Below, in pieces: positions 6,647 through 9,001 of a stretch of DNA of 9,001 bases. The stretch lies in NCBI GenBank assembly GCA_937888925.1, contig CALARM010000243.1:1-9001 (forward strand). The letters run 5' to 3'. A program made the translations under genes and the position numbers. Every line of letters starts with the position of its first letter. Positions within the stretch are counted from its first letter, which is position 1. The notes beneath the pieces are model-generated. The model saw only the letters and a program-made list of their open reading frames with translations, was not told the DNA's origin and searched no databases. The DNA comes from an uncultured Synergistia bacterium. Its GTDB lineage: Bacteria; Eremiobacterota; SpSt-956; JAKJGF01.

Positions 6647-6727
6647 TTACGGCCTGCCGGAACTTATACTCTGGCACAGTTTAATCCTCCATCTGTGACC
6701 TTTACTCATGATTTTTATCATGAGTAA
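6647..6727 (+). pseudogene. In-frame remnant of a second SUMF1-type domain after the gene 3 stop
   Basis: Past the TAA at 6644-6646 the same frame stays open to TAA at 6725-6727. It encodes GTYTLAQFNPPSVTFTHDFY, which aligns with GTCTLSQFSPTSVTFTNDFY at residues 709-728 of gene 2, the start of its second SUMF1 domain. Relative to gene 2, about nine codons of the connecting segment are missing and the rest of the domain is gone. Gene 3 therefore once had the gene 2 layout of SUMF1-IPT-SUMF1 and lost its distal head. Seen: the in-frame similarity. Inferred: the order of events. Confidence 0.75.
6702..6727. repeat. Perfect 11-bp palindrome with TTTT loop
   Basis: TTACTCATGAT (6702-6712) and ATCATGAGTAA (6717-6727) are perfect inverted copies around TTTT. 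The left arm is the expected continuation of the SUMF1 coding remnant; the right arm has no counterpart in gene 2, so the palindrome arose at the breakpoint. It could act as a hairpin at the 3' end of the lipoprotein transcript, but no T tract follows, so a canonical terminator is not supported. Confidence 0.7.
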
Positions 6728-6799
6728 CGCAAAATTTCATAAAGATCCAGAGAATACAGGAGTCAGGAGTCATAATAAAAAGCATTATACAGGTTTCAA

Positions 6800-6841
6800 A
6801 AATCCGTGTCATCAGTGTCATCAGTTTAATCCGTGATTCAA
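6800..6841 (+). repeat. Dispersed AATCCGTGTCATC repeat, copy 4
   Basis: AATCCGTGTCATC at 6801-6813 is identical to 93-105. It is followed by a second GTGTCATC unit and by AATCCGTGATTCA (6828-6840), which matches the tail of copy 1 around 119-131. It lies between the gene 3 remnant and the Rpn-like fragment on the other strand. Confidence 0.6.
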
Positions 6842-6852
6842 ACAACAGGGAA

Positions 6853-6984
6853 TCAACAAAAATAAAATTTATCTTCCTCTATCTCAAATATTCCTGCTAT
6901 TTCTTTCCTGTCCATACCTGCAAGAAGCATCTTTCTGGCAGACTCGATTTTTCCATTTTCATAGCTAAAGGAATTATAGCATGA
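6853..6984 (-). pseudogene. C-terminal fragment resembling Rpn/PD-(D/E)XK family nuclease or transposase
   Basis: On the minus strand, an open stretch of 43 codons ends at TGA (6855-6853) and contains YENGKIESARKMLLAGMDRK followed by EIAGIFEIEED. This Gly-Lys-Ile-Glu...Ala-Arg-x-Met-Leu...Gly-Met-x-x-x-x-Ile-Ala pattern resembles the helical tail of Rpn (YhgA-like) recombination-promoting nucleases and PD-(D/E)XK transposase-like proteins. An in-frame TGA at 6987-6985 cuts it off, and I could not find the catalytic PD-(D/E)XK core upstream in any frame. It appears to be the last scrap of a decayed gene. The family match is from recognition only. Confidence 0.5.
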
Positions 6985-7130
6985 TCATAGAATTTCCATG
7001 TAACAAAGTCACGTTAACTTCTTCCTGTTAATACAGACAATTTCAAAGTTGATAGCTAATAATAATTTAATAGAATTATTTCAATTCCTGATTATATTAA
7101 GGCTCACTAAGAAAAGAGGTATTTACATAG
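6985..7130. other. AT-rich leader region before the histidine kinase
   Basis: This is the rest of the 484-base gap between gene 3 and the kinase gene. I see no coding potential on either strand. It holds a possible promoter at 7049-7076 and the kinase ribosome binding site GAAAAGAGGT (7111-7120). Confidence 0.5.
7049..7076 (+). promoter_or_regulatory. Possible sigma-70-type promoter for the histidine kinase gene
   Basis: TTGATA (7049-7054) and TAGAAT (7071-7076) each match the -35 and -10 consensus at five of six positions with a 16-base spacer. Transcription would start near 7083, giving a leader of roughly 48 bases that includes the ribosome binding site. In AT-rich DNA such matches occur by chance, so this is tentative. 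Confidence 0.35.
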
Positions 7131-9001
7131 ATGAAAGACAGCACAAAAGAAGAAATCCTTCTGAAACTGGAAAAAGCCCTGAAGAAAATAGAAGAAATAG
7201 AAAAGATAAAAGAAGAGTTAAGACATAGAAGTAAAATAGAAGAACTTGCCACAACCATATCCACAAGATTTATAAATCTTCCGCTGGAGGAAATAGATGA
7301 AAAAATAAATCTGTCACTTGAAGAAATAGGAGAGTGTACAGGTGTGGAGTCCTGTGCCATTTTACTCTATCCCGATGATTTCGTAATAAGAAAGATTTAT
7401 CACTGGGAGAGGTCTGATATGACTATTGATCTTTCATTCAGGGAAAAAATCTTTAAGGACTTAAATTTGAGCAGTATCTTCCAGGAAATGATGGAAAAAC
7501 TCAAAACGGCAGAATATATTTATGTGCCAAGTGTGGATAATCTTCCCGATGAAGTAGAAAATTTGAGAAAATTCTGGAAATCCCTGGGTATAAAATCTCA
7601 TCTTACAATCCCCCTTTATGCAAGCAATACATTTATGGGACATTTTGCATTTGAAACAGACATGAAAGAAAAATACTGGACTGAAGAAGACATAAAACTC
7701 GTAAAACTCATAGGCGACATATTTTCCAATGTCCTCGACAGAAAAAGGATAGAAGAAGAGCTGATGAAGGCAAAGGAAGAAGCGGAAAAAGCAAGCAGGG
7801 CAAAGAGTGAATTCCTTGCCAACATGAGTCATGAAATACGAACGCCTCTTAACGGAGTAATAGGCATGGTAGGACTCCTTATGGATACATCCCTTACGGC
7901 AGAACAGAAAAGATATGCTTCCATCGCAAAACTCTCGGCAGGCTCTCTTCTGAATGTCATAAATGACATACTGGATTTCTCAAAGATAGAAGCGGGGAAA
8001 CTGGAATTTGATATGGTAACATTCGATCTTCGAAAAACTGTGGAAGAAATTCTCGATTCAATGGCCCTTTCTGCTTATGAAAAAAATCTTGCTTTTGCAT
8101 GTCATATTGAGGAAAACGTACCTTTATATATTAAAGGAGATCCGGGAAGACTCTGCCAGATTATATATAACCTTGTAAATAATGCCGTAAAATTCACGAA
8201 AGAAGGAGAAGTCATACTCCATATAAAACTCAAAGAAATGAAAGATAATATGGCAGAAATTCTCTTTTCAGTTACGGATACGGGAGAAGGGATTCGTGAT
8301 GACAAAAAAGACATACTCTTTAAATCCTTCTCACAGGTGGATTCATCATCTACAAGAAGACATGGAGGCACAGGTCTCGGCCTTGCCATTTGTAAAAAAC
8401 TTTCTGAAATGATGGGAGGAACCATAGGATTTGAAAGTAAAGAAAGACATGGCTCAACCTTCTGGTTCACCTCGGTTTTTGAACATGACATATCAGGCAA
8501 AATACCTGAATACAGGGATATTTCAGATAAAAAAATCCTCGTTGTAGATGATAACAGAACAAACAGATTAATTGTTTCAGAATATGTCCGGTTCTACGGA
8601 TGTATCACAGATGAAGCTTCAGACGGCGAGGAAGCTCTCACGAAACTTTATGTGGCGAAAGAAAAAGGCACGCCTTTTGATATAGCCATAATAGATATGG
8701 AAATGCCAGGCATGGACGGAAGAACTCTCGGAAAGAAAATAAAAGAAGATCCTCTTATAGCACCCACTCTCATGATACTCTTAAGTTCCATATGCCGTTA
8801 CGGAGATATGCTTCTTATGAAGAAAACAGGTTTTTCTTCCTATCTTACAAAACCGGTAAAAAGAGAACAGGTCTATAATTCCATATGTATAGCGTCAGGT
8901 CTGATGGATGAAAAGGAAGAGATGCCCGACAATGTTAAAAAGAACAATGAAAGATACAGAATACTTGTAGCAGAAGATAACAGGCAGAGCCAGGAATTAC
9001 T
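7131..9001 (+). CDS. Hybrid sensor histidine kinase/response regulator (GAF-HisKA-HATPase-REC-REC), 3' end outside the window
   Basis: The frame is open from ATG 7131 to the window edge: 623 complete codons and two bases. There is no signal peptide or membrane segment, so the kinase should be cytosolic. Domains in order: charged N-terminal coiled coil (about 5-40); GAF sensor domain (about 50-203); a short coiled coil (about 204-226); HisKA with [12 protein letters not shown] and His234 as phosphoacceptor; HATPase_c with N box NLVNNA (347-352), G1 box DTGEGI (383-388) and G2 box GGTGLGLAI (412-420). A first receiver follows, with acidic pocket D473/D474, phosphoacceptor Asp522 ([11 protein letters not shown]) and Lys574 (TKPVK). 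A second receiver begins at about 612 with ILVAEDN and is cut by the edge. The order resembles BarA-type phosphorelay kinases; a C-terminal Hpt domain could follow but cannot be seen. The GAF ligand is unknown. AAGAGGT (7114-7120) lies ten bases before the start. Confidence 0.95.
   Translation, partial: MKDSTKEEILLKLEKALKKIEEIEKIKEELRHRSKIEELATTISTRFINLPLEEIDEKINLSLEEIGECTGVESCAILLYPDDFVIRKIYHWERSDMTIDLSFREKIFKDLNLSSIFQEMMEKLKTAEYIYVPSVDNLPDEVENLRKFWKSLGIKSHLTIPLYASNTFMGHFAFETDMKEKYWTEEDIKLVKLIGDIFSNVLDRKRIEEELMKAKEEAEKASRAKSEFLANMSHEIRTPLNGVIGMVGLLMDTSLTAEQKRYASIAKLSAGSLLNVINDILDFSKIEAGKLEFDMVTFDLRKTVEEILDSMALSAYEKNLAFACHIEENVPLYIKGDPGRLCQIIYNLVNNAVKFTKEGEVILHIKLKEMKDNMAEILFSVTDTGEGIRDDKKDILFKSFSQVDSSSTRRHGGTGLGLAICKKLSEMMGGTIGFESKERHGSTFWFTSVFEHDISGKIPEYRDISDKKILVVDDNRTNRLIVSEYVRFYGCITDEASDGEEALTKLYVAKEKGTPFDIAIIDMEMPGMDGRTLGKKIKEDPLIAPTLMILLSSICRYGDMLLMKKTGFSSYLTKPVKREQVYNSICIASGLMDEKEEMPDNVKKNNERYRILVAEDNRQSQEL

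Noticed and set aside
59..6841. CRISPR array from the recurring AATCCGTGTCATC units
   Set aside because: The copies are kilobases apart, vary in length and orientation, and have no regular spacers.
7097..8500. Several minus-strand ORFs at 7097-7360, 7461-7832 and 8102-8500
   Set aside because: All are antisense to the histidine kinase, whose domain motifs are unambiguous on the plus strand.
1..9001. A complete DGR (reverse transcriptase, Avd, template repeat) within the window
   Set aside because: I found no such genes, and the only relatives of the candidate variable region here are the other SUMF1 domain ends, which differ at non-adenine positions as well.

Overview
The window reads as one + strand gene series from an AT-leaning, uncultured-type bacterium with an outer surface. 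Evidence for that is three lipoproteins with clear lipoboxes, arginine mostly AGA/AGG in their scaffolds, and a BarA-like cytosolic hybrid kinase. The sequence does not let me name a phylum.

Layout. Positions 1-51 are the 3' tail of a group II intron (end of domain V plus a complete domain VI with a bulged A). Positions 59-131 hold a copy of a dispersed 'AATCCGTGTCATC' repeat. Then come three paralogous lipoprotein genes: 157-1710 (C-type lectin head), 1878-4715 (two SUMF1/FGE-sulfatase-type domains separated by an IPT/TIG domain) and 4913-6646 (one SUMF1-type domain plus IPT/TIG). Positions 6647-6727 are an in-frame remnant of a lost second SUMF1 domain, ending in a perfect palindrome. Positions 6853-6984 (- strand) resemble the tail of an Rpn-type nuclease gene. 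A hybrid sensor histidine kinase starts at 7131 and runs off the right edge.

How the genes relate. All three lipoproteins share a lipid anchor, a low-complexity linker, a beta-rich domain and a cupredoxin-like domain that seems to lack copper ligands. The first two also share an IPT-like domain and are about 82% identical by hand count over roughly 308 residues. After that common stalk the C-terminal head is exchanged: a C-type lectin in one, SUMF1-type domains in the others. SUMF1/FGE domains have a C-type-lectin-like fold, so the cluster looks like one anchored display scaffold carrying alternative lectin-fold heads.

The most interesting possibility is that the SUMF1 heads are, or once were, targets of a diversity-generating retroelement (DGR). 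Their C-terminal RGG...GFR segments have the right fold and position, and codons strongly biased to end in C or T at the residues where DGR targets vary. No DGR reverse transcriptase, Avd gene or template repeat lies in this window, so this remains a hypothesis. The histidine kinase is on the same strand but separated by about 480 bases of decayed sequence, and nothing ties it functionally to the lipoproteins.
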